Assembly: GCF_026240905.1 (NCBI RefSeq)
Contig: NZ_JAPEVI010000003.1
Span: forward strand, 1,612,001-1,676,000
Length of the DNA: 64,000 nucleotides
From: Roseibium salinum
GTDB lineage: Bacteria; Pseudomonadota; Alphaproteobacteria; Rhizobiales; Stappiaceae
Direction of reading: 5' to 3'
The notes beneath the pieces were generated by a model. It saw only the letters and a program-made list of their open reading frames with translations. It was not told the origin of the DNA and made no database searches. A program made the position numbers and the translations under genes. Every line of letters starts with the position of its first letter. Position 1 is the first letter of the stretch. Shown here in pieces: positions 47,372-56,529 of this stretch.

Positions 47372-47602
47372 GGGCGCTCCCTAAAACGGATCAAACAACG
47401 AAAGTCTGCATTTCCAAGCAGATGGGATCAAACCCGTGTTGCGGTCAAGTGCATCGGGCCGTTTCGTCCCGCTTCACCTGTCAGTCCAGCGCAGTTTTCA
47501 CGGCAAAGCGCCGGCTGCGGGACCGCTCACCTCTTGTTTTCCGTCGCGGCAGACTGTAAGCCGCGTTGGCACAGCCAAACGCATGCATCTCCGGAGCGTC
47601 CC

Positions 47603-48693
47603 ATGAGCCAGTCCACCCCTCCTTCCAACGGCCTGACCTATGCGGCTGCCGGCGTGGACATTGACGCCGGAAACGAACTGGTGAAGCGGATCAAGCCCCT
47701 TGTGAAGGCCACCTCGCGGCCGGGCACGGACAGCGATATCGGCGGGTTTGGCGGCCTGTTCGACCTGAAAGGCGCAGGCTTCAGCGATCCGATCCTGGTG
47801 GCGGCCAATGACGGCGTGGGCACCAAGCTGAAGATCGCCATCGAGACCGGCCAGCATCGAACGGTGGGCATCGACCTGGTGGCCATGTGCGTCAACGACC
47901 TGGTGGTGCAAGGCGCCGAACCTCTGTTTTTCCTCGACTACTTCGCCACCGGCGCGCTGGATGTGGCAACGGCAACGGATGTGGTCGCGGGCATTGCCGA
48001 TGGCTGCAAGCTGGCCGGTGCCGCCCTGATCGGCGGCGAGACCGCGGAAATGCCGGGCATGTATGTAGAAGGCGATTACGACCTTGCCGGCTTTTCCGTC
48101 GGTGCGGTGGAGCGCGGCGCGATCCTGCCGCGCAGGGATGTCGGCGAAGGCGACGTGCTCCTGGGGCTTGCCTCCTCCGGCGTTCACTCCAACGGCTACT
48201 CCATGGTGCGCAAGATCATCGAGATTGCCGGGCTCGACTGGTCCGATGCGGCGCCGTTCGAAGACGGCCGGACGCTCGGCGAAGCGCTGATGGAGCCGAC
48301 GAGGATCTACGTCAAGCCGCTGCTTGCCGCGCTCAAGGCGACCTCCGGCATCAAGGCGCTTGCCCATATAACCGGCGGCGGCCTGCCGGAAAACCTGCCG
48401 CGCGTTCTGCCGGAAAACTGCTCGGCGCGGATCGACCTTGAAAAGATCGGCGTTCCGGCGGTCTTCGGCTGGCTGGCGCGTACCGGGGGGTCGCGGAACA
48501 CGAAATGCTGCGCACTTTCAACTGCGGGATCGGCATGGTCGTCGTGGTCTCTGAAAACGAAGCCGATGCCGTCACCGAAGCCCTTGCCCGCGCGGGCGAG
48601 ACGGTCAGCCGCATAGGCCGGATCGAAGCGGCGGGCAGCTCCGCCGTCCTCTTCGATAACGCCCTCAGGCTTTCCGCTGGTGCGCCGGCATGA
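47603..48693 (+). CDS. purM: Phosphoribosylformylglycinamidine cyclo-ligase (frameshifted)
   Basis: AIR synthetase, fifth step of purine synthesis. It starts at ATG 47603. Normal features are [30 protein letters not shown] (ATP/substrate loop), [10 protein letters not shown] and [20 protein letters not shown]. After FGWLARTGG the frame breaks at the G run 48485-48490 (six G; seven needed). The conserved C-terminus [18 protein letters not shown] continues in the next frame to 48693, where it overlaps purN by four bases (ATGA). Restored length is 363 residues, normal. Because purM is needed for growth without purines, a sequencing error in the homopolymer is the best explanation. Confidence 0.94.
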
Positions 48694-49337
48694 CACGCAA
48701 GAGAACCGCCATCCTGATCTCCGGCCGCGGTTCCAACATGACCGCGCTGATAGCCGCCGCCATGAATCCGGACTATCCGGCGGAGATCGCGCTGGTACTC
48801 TCCAACCGTCCGGACGCCAAGGGGCTGGAAAAGGCCGCGGAGGTGGGTATCGCCACGGCCGTGATCGACCACAGGGAATATCCCGGCGACCGGCAGGCCT
48901 TCGAAAAGGCCATCGACACGGTCTTGAAGGAGCACAAGATCGAACTGGTTGCCCTGGCGGGCTTCATGCGCATTCTGACCCCGCTCCTCGTCAATGCCTG
49001 GTCGGGCAGGATGATCAATATCCATCCGGCGCTCCTGCCCTGCTTCAGGGGCCTTGCCACACACGAGCGTGCATTGGAGGAGGGTGTCAAACTCCACGGC
49101 GCCACCGTGCATTATGTCTCGGCGGAAATGGACGACGGCCCGATCATCATCCAGGGCGCGGTCCCCGTCCTCGACAGTGACACGCCCGAAACGCTCGCCG
49201 CGCGGGTACTGGAAGTCGAGCACAAGATCTACCCCAAGGCCCTGGAGCTGGTTGCCCGCGGCAAGACCAAGGTGACCGGAGCGCGGGTGCTGAGCGGCGG
49301 AGACGAACCGGACAGCGCTGAACTCATCTGGCCCTGA
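48690..49337 (+). CDS. purN: Phosphoribosylglycinamide formyltransferase
   Basis: GAR transformylase, 215 residues, using 10-formyl-THF in the third step of purine synthesis. [16 protein letters not shown] N-terminus ([14 protein letters not shown]) is present. The catalytic Asn-His of [19 protein letters not shown] lies near residue 108, and the catalytic Asp in [14 protein letters not shown] near 146. Its ATG overlaps the purM stop, so the two are coupled. It ends 36 bp before the convergent quiC-type gene. Confidence 0.96.
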   Translation: MTRKRTAILISGRGSNMTALIAAAMNPDYPAEIALVLSNRPDAKGLEKAAEVGIATAVIDHREYPGDRQAFEKAIDTVLKEHKIELVALAGFMRILTPLLVNAWSGRMINIHPALLPCFRGLATHERALEEGVKLHGATVHYVSAEMDDGPIIIQGAVPVLDSDTPETLAARVLEVEHKIYPKALELVARGKTKVTGARVLSGGDEPDSAELIWP

Positions 49338-49372
49338 GCGTGACCTTCCTCCAGGCCGCCGCCACCCGACCT

Positions 49373-51268
49373 TCAGCGTTTGGGCATGCCTTTGGCACGC
49401 ATATGGCGTTTTTGCGCGGCGATGCGGAACTGGGCATTGGCGGCGCCGTAGCCGGCGTATGAGCCGCGACGCTCGACGATCTCGAAGAAGAAGCCCTCGC
49501 CATAAAACGGACTGTAGAGCTGGAAGTATTCTCCGCCCTGTTCGTCCCGGTCGTAAAGGATGCCGTGGCTCATCAGGTCGTTCAGGAAAGCGTCCTCCAG
49601 GCCGAAGCGGGCGTCGAGGTCGTCGTAATAGTTCGGCGAAATGGTGAGTGGCTTGAAGCCGTTTTGCGACAGTGCCGCTGCCGTGGAAAAGATGTCTCCG
49701 GTCTCGAAGGCAAGATGCTGCACGGCCGAGCCGAAGTTCTCCATCAGGAAATGACCTGCGAGCGTCCTGTAGTTTTCCGCGCCGTTCAAGGTGATCCGGA
49801 AAGAGCCGTCCGAATTCTCGACCGCCTGGCTGCGGACGAGACCGGCGGGGTCCACCACGTCGAGCATCGGCGTCTTCCGGGTGGCGAAGATCGAGGTATA
49901 GAACAGCAGCCATGTCAGCATCTGGTCAAACGCCATCGTCTGGGCGAGATGATCGATGCGGGTCAATCCGGCATTCTGCGGGCGGTTATCGTCACCGACG
50001 GGGCGGAACTCGATATCCCAGACCCGCGCAAGATCGCTCGATCGGTCGATAAAATGCAAGACGCTGCCGCCGAGACCACGGATTGCCGGAATGTTCAGTT
50101 CCCCCGGTCCCACCGGCTGCTCGAACGGATCGGCACCGAGCGCGCGCGCCCGCTCGACAGCCGCTTGTGCATCGGCCACCTTCACGCCGATGTCGCAGAC
50201 ATTGGTGCCGTGCATGACATAGGAGGAATGCGCAAAACCTTCGGGTTCGGTATTGATGACGATATTGATGTCGCCCTGGCGCCAGAGATCGACCTTCTTG
50301 GAGACATGCCGGCCGGCACGGGCAAAGCCGAGCGTGTGCAGCATGGCGGCGAGATGCTGCGCCTCCTCAGAACTGGCGGCGAATTCGACGAACTCGATGC
50401 CTGAAACCGCCTGCCGGTCGGGCATTGCCGGAACCGGGATCCTGATATCCGGCTCCAGCCGGCGAACCTGATCCATCAGATAGACCAGGGAACGGTGACC
50501 GTCGACGGAGATCGATCTTGCCGAACCGCCCCGGAACTGATCGTTGAAAATTTCAAGTGACACCACACGGTCATAGCCGGTCGCGGCAACGGCGCGCATG
50601 AAGCCGCTGACGTCAAGATCGCCCTCGCCCGGCATGTTGCGAAAATGCCGGCTCCAGTATAGCGGGTCCATATCGATCCGGGGCGCATCGGCCAGTTGGA
50701 CAAAGAATATCTTGTCGCCCGGAACCGCACGGATCGTTTCCGGGTCGATCTTCCTGGCCAGCGTGTGGAAACTGTCCAGGATCAGGCCGACATTCGGATG
50801 GTCTGCGCGGCGCACGATCTCCCAGGCGTCACGATGGTCGCTGACATGCCTTCCCCAGGCCAGAGCCTCGTAGCCGATGCGAATACCGCGTCCGGCGGCT
50901 CGCTCGCCGAGTGCGTGAAAATCGTCGGCCGCGCGGTCGATGCCGCCGAGCGAAATCGGTGACACGTTGGAGCAGATCAGCACGAGATCCGTTCCCAGTT
51001 CCTGCATCAGGTCGAACTTGCGTTCGGCACGATCAAAGGCGCGTGTGCGTTGCGGCTCGGGCATGCCCTCGAAATCCCGGAAGGGCTGAAAGAGCACGAT
51101 CTCCAGACCGTGGTCGCGGACCATCTGTCCGACCTCGCGCGGGCTGGCGTCGAAAGCCAGAAAATCGTTCTCGAAGATCTCGACCCCATCGAAGCCGGCT
51201 GCGGCGATCGCTGCAAGCTTCTCCTTCAGGTCACCCGAAATCGATACTGTCGCGATCGCGGTCTTCAT
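49373..51268 (-). CDS. quiC: 3-dehydroshikimate dehydratase, two-domain (QuiC1/HPPD-fused type)
   Basis: 631 residues from ATG 51268, overlapping the aroE-like stop by four bases. Residues ~1-270 form a sugar-isomerase-type TIM barrel (MKTAIATVSISGDLKEKLAA, EIVLFQPFRDFEGMP, VGLILDSFHTLARKID) that in QuiC enzymes converts 3-dehydroshikimate to protocatechuate. Residues ~285-630 are two VOC/4-hydroxyphenylpyruvate-dioxygenase-like modules (GIEFVEFAASSEEAQHLAAM, RIDHLAQTM, GEGFFFEIVERRG). This fused order and length match Pseudomonas QuiC1. With the shikimate dehydrogenase and transporter genes on the same transcript, a role in hydroaromatic (quinate/shikimate) catabolism is inferred. Confidence 0.87.
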   Translation of the reverse strand: MKTAIATVSISGDLKEKLAAIAAAGFDGVEIFENDFLAFDASPREVGQMVRDHGLEIVLFQPFRDFEGMPEPQRTRAFDRAERKFDLMQELGTDLVLICSNVSPISLGGIDRAADDFHALGERAAGRGIRIGYEALAWGRHVSDHRDAWEIVRRADHPNVGLILDSFHTLARKIDPETIRAVPGDKIFFVQLADAPRIDMDPLYWSRHFRNMPGEGDLDVSGFMRAVAATGYDRVVSLEIFNDQFRGGSARSISVDGHRSLVYLMDQVRRLEPDIRIPVPAMPDRQAVSGIEFVEFAASSEEAQHLAAMLHTLGFARAGRHVSKKVDLWRQGDINIVINTEPEGFAHSSYVMHGTNVCDIGVKVADAQAAVERARALGADPFEQPVGPGELNIPAIRGLGGSVLHFIDRSSDLARVWDIEFRPVGDDNRPQNAGLTRIDHLAQTMAFDQMLTWLLFYTSIFATRKTPMLDVVDPAGLVRSQAVENSDGSFRITLNGAENYRTLAGHFLMENFGSAVQHLAFETGDIFSTAAALSQNGFKPLTISPNYYDDLDARFGLEDAFLNDLMSHGILYDRDEQGGEYFQLYSPFYGEGFFFEIVERRGSYAGYGAANAQFRIAAQKRHMRAKGMPKR

Positions 51269-52128
51269 CCGGTCTCTCCCATGTCGAGAAGGCGTTGCCG
51301 CAAGCCGGCTTCGTCGACCGGTAGGCCCGAGAAATGTTTCCAGGCGTGAACGCCTTGATAGAAAAAGAGTTCCCAGCCTGAAATGATCGACAGTCCGGCC
51401 GCTGCGGCGTCCTTCAGGAACTGCGTGTCCGTTGGCGTATAGACCGCGTCGAACGCCCATTCCGCCCCTCGCATGGCCTGGCGCGGCAAGGGCGTGCCCT
51501 CATGCCCCACCATGCCGACCGGGGTGCAGTTGATGAGACCGGTGACGCCTTCGGCGGCCTTTTCCGAATTGATCCAGATGGAAATGTCCATGTCGGGGGC
51601 CGCTGCCTGCAAGGCATCCGCCAGAGCCTCGGCTTTCGCCGGCTCGCGATCCACGAGCCTGAGTTCCAGGGCTCCGAGGCCGACCAGTCCGAATGCGACG
51701 GCGCGGCCGACGCCGCCGGTCCCGATCATCAGGACCGAGCCGGTCGCACTTGATCCGCGGACCATGTTGTAGGCCGACATGAAGCCGGAATAGTCGGTGT
51801 TGTGGCCCTGCGGGGTATCTCCTTCGAAAATCACCGTGTTGACCGCGCCGATTGCTCTGACCAGCGGGTTGTTGACCCGCACAAATCTCGTAGCGTGCTC
51901 CTTGTAGGGATAAGTGACGTTGATGCCGCGATATCCTTCCTGCGTGCAGCGGTCAAAGACCTCTTCGAAACGGAGGCCGAGGTCGATCGGCACAAGGCGG
52001 TCGTAGCGCACGGCAATCCCGTTCTGCTCGCCGGCCAGACGATGCAACATCGGCGAACGGGAGCGCGCTATGTTGTCCCCTATCAGACCGAGTTTCAGGC
52101 CGTCCGGTGCGTCCGAGCCGTTGCTCAT
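51265..52128 (-). CDS. Shikimate dehydrogenase family protein (AroE/QuiB-like)
   Basis: 287 residues. N-terminal substrate domain: ARSRSPMLHRLAGEQNG with the Ser pair that binds shikimate, NVTYPYKEHA with the catalytic Lys, and NTDYSGF with the catalytic Asp. Then a Rossmann nucleotide loop GTGGVGRAVAFGL. The C-terminal NCTPVGMVGHEGTPLP and FFYQGVHAWKHF are typical. Gene context (quiC downstream, TctABC upstream, both overlapping by four bases) argues for a catabolic shikimate/quinate dehydrogenase rather than the biosynthetic AroE. Cofactor preference is not decided. Confidence 0.88.
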   Translation of the reverse strand: MSNGSDAPDGLKLGLIGDNIARSRSPMLHRLAGEQNGIAVRYDRLVPIDLGLRFEEVFDRCTQEGYRGINVTYPYKEHATRFVRVNNPLVRAIGAVNTVIFEGDTPQGHNTDYSGFMSAYNMVRGSSATGSVLMIGTGGVGRAVAFGLVGLGALELRLVDREPAKAEALADALQAAAPDMDISIWINSEKAAEGVTGLINCTPVGMVGHEGTPLPRQAMRGAEWAFDAVYTPTDTQFLKDAAAAGLSIISGWELFFYQGVHAWKHFSGLPVDEAGLRQRLLDMGETG

Positions 52129-53645
52129 TGCTTTGCGCTTTCTTTTGGGGAGAAAAGGAGTGCTTTCCCTTTCGCCCAGACAGGAGTTTGCGACACGAAG
52201 ATCAGCACCACCGACACGAAGAGCACCAGCGACAGCGGGCTCGTCAGCACGCCTTCGAAGAAGCGGCCAAGGTCTTCCCTCTCCGATATAATGGCGCGGC
52301 GCCAGTTGTCGTCGAGGAGGCGCGACAGGATTACGCCCAGGATCACCGGCCCCAGCGGATAGCCGTAGTGGCGCATGAAGTAGCCGAAGACACCGAAGCC
52401 GATCATCCAGTAGACGTCGGTGATCGAGTTGTTCACCGCATAGGCCCCGACGATCGACAGAAGCATGATCAGCGGGATCAGCACCGATCGGGGCATTTCG
52501 ACGATCCTGGTGAAAAGGCGGATCCCGGTCAGGCCGAAGAGCAGCATGAAGCAGTTGGCCGTCACCAATGCGCCGACGATGAACCAGAACATGTCCGGTT
52601 GGTCGATCATCAGCATCGGACCGGGATTGAGGCCGTGAATGAACAGCGCACCGATCATTATGGCGGTGACCGCATCACCGGGAATGCCGAGCGTCATCAT
52701 GGGGATGAACGCCCCGCCCACGGCCGCGTTATTGGCCGTCTCCGGGGCAACCAGTCCCTCCATTGCGCCCTCTCCAAACGGGCGCTCGGGGTTCCGCGTC
52801 ACCCGCTTTGCATGATCATAGGCCATCAGGGCGGCGATATCGCCGCCCGTGCCGGGCAGCGCCCCGATCGTGACGCCTATCGCGGAGGTCTGGAGCGACA
52901 GGGGCAAGTGTTTCTTCACGGTGCCGAGCGATGGCACGATGCGGCCGATCTTCTGGCGTACGGCAGCCTTGTCGACATTGTGAAGCTGCTGCAAGGCCTC
53001 CGACACGCCGAACATCCCGATCATCACGGCGATGAAGGAAATTCCGCCTTCAAGGATCTGGAAGTCGAAGGTGAAGCGCTCTGAGAACGTCAGAGGATCG
53101 CGGCCGACGGCGCCGATCGTGATGCCGAGGGCGCCGGCGAAGATGCCCTTGACCAGGCTCCCCTGCGAAAGCGAACCGACCAGAAGGATGCCGAGGACTG
53201 CAAGGAGCATATAGTCGCGCGGCTGGAACCCGAGCGCGAAGTCCGAGACGAGCGGCGCCGCCAGCGCAAGGACGGCGATGCCGACGAAGCCGCCGATAAA
53301 GGACATGACGGTGGTGACGCCGATCGCTGTTCCCGCCTCACCGCGCTTTGCCATGGGATAGCCATCGAGCGCCGTCGCGATCGCGGACGGCGCGCCGGGA
53401 ATGTTCAGGAGGATCGCCGTGCGCGACCCGCCGTAAACGCCACCCATGTAAATCCCGATCATCAGCGAGATGGCCGGATAGACATCCCATGAGAACGTGA
53501 AGGAAATCAGGATCGACACGGCCATGGTGACCGACAGGCCGGGAATGGCCCCGACATAGACGCCGGCGAACGTGCCGAGGCCGACAAGCAGCAGGAGTTC
53601 CGGCTGCGAAAAGACCGTCAGGAAACCCATAAGTGCCTGCATCAT
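52125..53645 (-). CDS. tctA: Tripartite tricarboxylate transporter, TctA subunit
   Basis: The large membrane subunit of a TTT system; 506 residues with about twelve helices. Conserved blocks are GAIPGLSVTMAVSILISFTF and GALPGTGGDIAALMAYDHAKR, the duplicated Pro-Gly loops of the family, and FGEGAMEGLVAPETANNA. It forms the channel with TctB, fed by periplasmic TctC; transport is driven by the ion gradient. It overlaps tctB (ATGA) and the aroE-like gene, so expression is coupled. The substrate is probably a carboxylate; context points to a hydroaromatic acid. Confidence 0.93.
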   Translation of the reverse strand: MMQALMGFLTVFSQPELLLLVGLGTFAGVYVGAIPGLSVTMAVSILISFTFSWDVYPAISLMIGIYMGGVYGGSRTAILLNIPGAPSAIATALDGYPMAKRGEAGTAIGVTTVMSFIGGFVGIAVLALAAPLVSDFALGFQPRDYMLLAVLGILLVGSLSQGSLVKGIFAGALGITIGAVGRDPLTFSERFTFDFQILEGGISFIAVMIGMFGVSEALQQLHNVDKAAVRQKIGRIVPSLGTVKKHLPLSLQTSAIGVTIGALPGTGGDIAALMAYDHAKRVTRNPERPFGEGAMEGLVAPETANNAAVGGAFIPMMTLGIPGDAVTAIMIGALFIHGLNPGPMLMIDQPDMFWFIVGALVTANCFMLLFGLTGIRLFTRIVEMPRSVLIPLIMLLSIVGAYAVNNSITDVYWMIGFGVFGYFMRHYGYPLGPVILGVILSRLLDDNWRRAIISEREDLGRFFEGVLTSPLSLVLFVSVVLIFVSQTPVWAKGKALLFSPKESAKQ

Positions 53646-54208
53646 GCACCTCCCCCGTTGAAGAGGTTACGGAAGACCTGAATGAACTCGGCTTCCGGAA
53701 CGATGCCGGAGGGCATCAGGACGGTGAAGACGATACGGAAAACCAGCCAGACGACTGCGAGGCTTCCGAGCGAGACCAGCAGCGTCCAGGTCCAGTTGCG
53801 CCTTGAGAGGATCCGGACCGCGGCAATGAGAAACAGGGCCGAGGTCGGGATGAAACCCAGCGGCTTCAAGAGCAGGCCGTAGGCGATGAGAAAGGCGATG
53901 AAGACCAGTACCGTCGCCGGCACAATGTCGCGCGCCAGCGTCTCGTTCGGCACGAGCGGCAAGCGCGCCGTTTTCGCCACCACAATGGCCGCCGTCACCA
54001 CCATGACCAGGGCCGTGGCCATGGGCACGGTGCCCGGCGCCGACAATGCCTCGAAACCCGAGATGCCATAGGCGCTCCAGAGCAGGCCGAGACTTGCAGC
54101 CAGCATCAGCGCACCGAACGCCAGTTCGCCGGGGCGCCGCCGGTTGCCATATCCTCCGGGTGTGGCATCGGACGTGCCGTCATGGTGTTCCGTTTCGATG
54201 TGCTGCAT
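53642..54208 (-). CDS. tctB: Tripartite tricarboxylate transporter, TctB subunit
   Basis: The small membrane subunit; 188 residues from ATG 54208 with GAGGGAGGA upstream. A longer frame would run back into tctC and is not supported. Four hydrophobic segments are seen: LAFGALMLAASLGLLWSAYG, PMATALVMVVTAAIVVA, VPATVLVFIAFLIAYGLLL and LVSLGSLAVVWLVFRIVFTV. The last carries the usual LP.G C-terminal end (MPSGIVPEAEF). It stands between tctC (97 bp away) and tctA (4-bp overlap). Confidence 0.9.
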   Translation of the reverse strand: MQHIETEHHDGTSDATPGGYGNRRRPGELAFGALMLAASLGLLWSAYGISGFEALSAPGTVPMATALVMVVTAAIVVAKTARLPLVPNETLARDIVPATVLVFIAFLIAYGLLLKPLGFIPTSALFLIAAVRILSRRNWTWTLLVSLGSLAVVWLVFRIVFTVLMPSGIVPEAEFIQVFRNLFNGGGA

Positions 54209-54305
54209 GGCGTCCTCCCTCGGCCAGAAACCAAAGGCGCCGCGCTTCGGCTGGAAGTGCGGCGCCGCTGTCGGAAGGCGGTCAGAGAAACCGCCTGTCA
54301 GGCAA

Positions 54306-55310
54306 TTACTCGCCGGGGCGCTTGATCCCGAATTCCTCGGGAGAAGCTTTGGTCGCACCCGCATCCTGAAGGAGCCAGGTCGTGCCCTGCTGCCATTTCG
54401 CCAGGAACTCCTCGGCCTCCGCGCCCGAGATGCCCATCATCGTGAAGCCACGGTTGTCCATGAGCTCGACGAAATCCGGATGTTTGGCCCCTTCCGCGTA
54501 GGCAGCGGACAGCTTGGCGACCACATCGTCGGGCGTACCCTTGACGACGAAGACGCCAAAGAACGGGCCCCACGGCAGATAGGTTTCGTATGCCGAATTG
54601 AACGAGGTCACGGCCGGCACGTCGGGCAATTTCTCGTTCGCTGCGACATCGAAGACCGCCAGCGGTTTCATGTTTCCGGCGCGGATGCCTTCGATCGCAG
54701 CTCCGAGCACGGCCGGCATCACATCGATGGCGCCCCCCTGAAGAGCCGTGAGCGCCGGACCGTCACCATCGTAGGGCACTGAAATGACGTCGAGCCCGCC
54801 CTCGACCGAGTTGATCATTGCAGTGACGACCGACGGCAGGCCACCTGGACCGGTCGCACCGAAGCGCAGTTCACCCGGGTTTTCCCTGATGTGGGCCATC
54901 ATGCCGGCGTAGTCGTCGAAAGGTGCGTCCTTTTTGGCCACCAGGATCGGCGTTCCGCGTGCCAGCAGGCTAACCGGGATGAAGTCGGAATAGTCCCTGT
55001 CGCCAAGACCCATGACCTTGTAGAGCAACGGATTTTCCGCACCCATCAGCAGCGTGTAGCCGTCGGCCGGTTGACCGGCGACATGGTTCAGTGCGATGGC
55101 GCCGACGCCGCCGGTCATGTTCTGCATGACAATCGTGCCGCCCAATGCCTCTTCCGCATGGGGCGTTACCGAACGCATCACCGTGTCGGTCGAACCGCCC
55201 GCGCCCCACTGGATGATTCCCTGGATTTCCTTGGTCGGATAGTCGGCCGCAAAGACAGTCGACGTCGCGAAAGCCAGCGCGGATACAGCGCCGATAACAA
55301 GACGTTTCAT
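54306..55310 (-). CDS. tctC: Tripartite tricarboxylate transporter, TctC solute receptor
   Basis: A periplasmic binding protein of the Bug/TctC type, 334 residues with a signal peptide (VIGAVSALAFATSTVFA). The mature N-terminus YPTKEIQGIIQWGAGGSTDT holds the first carboxylate-binding loop. LRFGATGPGGLPSVVTAMIN holds the second, which normally contacts the ligand carboxylate through water. First gene of the tctCBA-aroE-quiC unit. A 16-bp palindrome lies 109-124 bp upstream of its start. Confidence 0.92.
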   Translation of the reverse strand: MKRLVIGAVSALAFATSTVFAADYPTKEIQGIIQWGAGGSTDTVMRSVTPHAEEALGGTIVMQNMTGGVGAIALNHVAGQPADGYTLLMGAENPLLYKVMGLGDRDYSDFIPVSLLARGTPILVAKKDAPFDDYAGMMAHIRENPGELRFGATGPGGLPSVVTAMINSVEGGLDVISVPYDGDGPALTALQGGAIDVMPAVLGAAIEGIRAGNMKPLAVFDVAANEKLPDVPAVTSFNSAYETYLPWGPFFGVFVVKGTPDDVVAKLSAAYAEGAKHPDFVELMDNRGFTMMGISGAEAEEFLAKWQQGTTWLLQDAGATKASPEEFGIKRPGE

Positions 55311-55418
55311 AAGGTTCCTCCCATGTCAGATTCAAACGGCTCACTCCCTGAACACCGTTTGCTGCGGAGAGCTTGCTTGAGCGCAGACCTAACGTCAAAT
55401 ACCCAATTCAACGATCGC

Positions 55419-55434
55419 GTAACATTATGTTAAT
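55419..55434. promoter_or_regulatory. Operator-like palindrome upstream of tctC
   Basis: GTAACATTATGTTAAT, nearly self-complementary in its core TAACAT/ATGTTA. The same word with two or three changes lies in reverse orientation at 56378-56393, upstream of the LysR gene. Both fit the T-N11-A outline of LysR-type boxes. Confidence 0.55.
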
Positions 55435-55445
55435 ACCGGTTCCGA

Positions 55446-56357
55446 TCAGTCTTCCCAGTGCATGTGCGCTTCGGCGAGTTCCTTACGAAACCGGCCGATT
55501 GCGAATTCCGCGAAATTCGACAGGACACGCCCCTTCTTGCGGACGACGTAAATCGCAATCGTGACGTCCTCGACCAGAGGCTTGCGCACCAGGCCCGGCA
55601 TGTAGACCTCGGCAACCGAGAATTCGTCGATCAGGGCGACGCCCAGCCCGTGGCGAACGAGGCTGACGACCGTCTGGGCAAAGCGCCCGCGCATGCTGTG
55701 CTTCAGAGGAATCCCGGCATCCAGAAACGGTTTGGCGACGATCGCGCCATAGGGATCGCTCGGATCGACCCCGATCAGCGGGTCATCCTTGAGGTCGTGA
55801 ACCGAAACGCGCTCCTGATCCGCCAGGCGGTGCCCTTCCGGCAGGATCGCGACGATTCGGCCCCGCGCGATTTCATCACTTTCCACTCCCGGGTTGCGTG
55901 CGGGGGAGCTCATGATGACGAATTCACCGCGATCCAGAAGCAGGTAATCGAGGGTTTCCTCGATCCTCAAAATATTGAGGTCGATGAAAAGGTCCGGATA
56001 GCGTTTGCGCATCGTCCTGATGGCGCGCGCTGCAATGAATTGGGCAACCGATGGCGCAGACGCGAACGCAAGCCGTACGTCCACCCCCTTTTGCAGGGAT
56101 TCCAGCGCCGACTGGAGGTTCTCGACACCCTTGTAGACCTGCCCGATCTGATCGAAAACGGCACTGGCCTCGAGGGACGGCACGAACAGGCCCGCCTGCC
56201 GTTCGAAGAGCCTGATCCCCAGCGACTCCTCGGTGTGCTTGATCAACCGACTTATGCCGGGCGCCGAAACACCGAGATGTTCGGCCGCCCCATTGATGGT
56301 GCCCCGCAGCATGACGGCCCGTATGACCTCGATCTGCCGGAGAGTGATTTCACGCAT
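55446..56357 (-). CDS. LysR family transcriptional regulator
   Basis: 303 residues from ATG 56357 (MREITLRQIEVIRAVMLRG). The N-terminal winged helix-turn-helix is clear (INGAAEHLGVSAPGISRLIK). The C-terminal effector domain has the two-lobed periplasmic-binding-protein-like fold (DVRLAFASAPSVAQFIAARA, GLGVALIDEFS). It lies between tctC, on the same strand, and the TIM-barrel gene on the other strand. With matching palindromes at both promoters, it likely controls transport and catabolic genes in response to the substrate. Confidence 0.9.
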   Translation of the reverse strand: MREITLRQIEVIRAVMLRGTINGAAEHLGVSAPGISRLIKHTEESLGIRLFERQAGLFVPSLEASAVFDQIGQVYKGVENLQSALESLQKGVDVRLAFASAPSVAQFIAARAIRTMRKRYPDLFIDLNILRIEETLDYLLLDRGEFVIMSSPARNPGVESDEIARGRIVAILPEGHRLADQERVSVHDLKDDPLIGVDPSDPYGAIVAKPFLDAGIPLKHSMRGRFAQTVVSLVRHGLGVALIDEFSVAEVYMPGLVRKPLVEDVTIAIYVVRKKGRVLSNFAEFAIGRFRKELAEAHMHWED

Positions 56358-56377
56358 GCACGTCCTCCCGATCCACA

Positions 56378-56393
56378 ATTAACACCATGTTAC
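56378..56393. promoter_or_regulatory. Operator-like palindrome between LysR and TIM-barrel genes
   Basis: ATTAACACCATGTTAC, 21 bp before the LysR start and about 137 bp before the divergent TIM-barrel gene. Its reverse complement differs from the tctC-side palindrome only in the centre. The position fits autoregulation plus divergent control. Confidence 0.55.
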
Positions 56394-56529
56394 GACAGGC
56401 GAACAGTCGGTAATTGACGTTAAAGCCAGGTGCTTCAAGTCTTACCGACGTCTCACCGGCAATCGAGGATCGTCATGGATGTGAATTTTGCCCCCAGCGC
56501 CCGGCATGCCCCGGCAAGAGAGGCCGGAT

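Noticed and set aside
46463..47602. A long 5' extension of the purM frame
   Set aside because: It is antisense to the PerM-type gene; family homology begins at ATG 47603.
48351..49913. A 520-codon minus-strand open frame across purM, purN and quiC
   Set aside because: It is the wrong frame of quiC and antisense to purMN.
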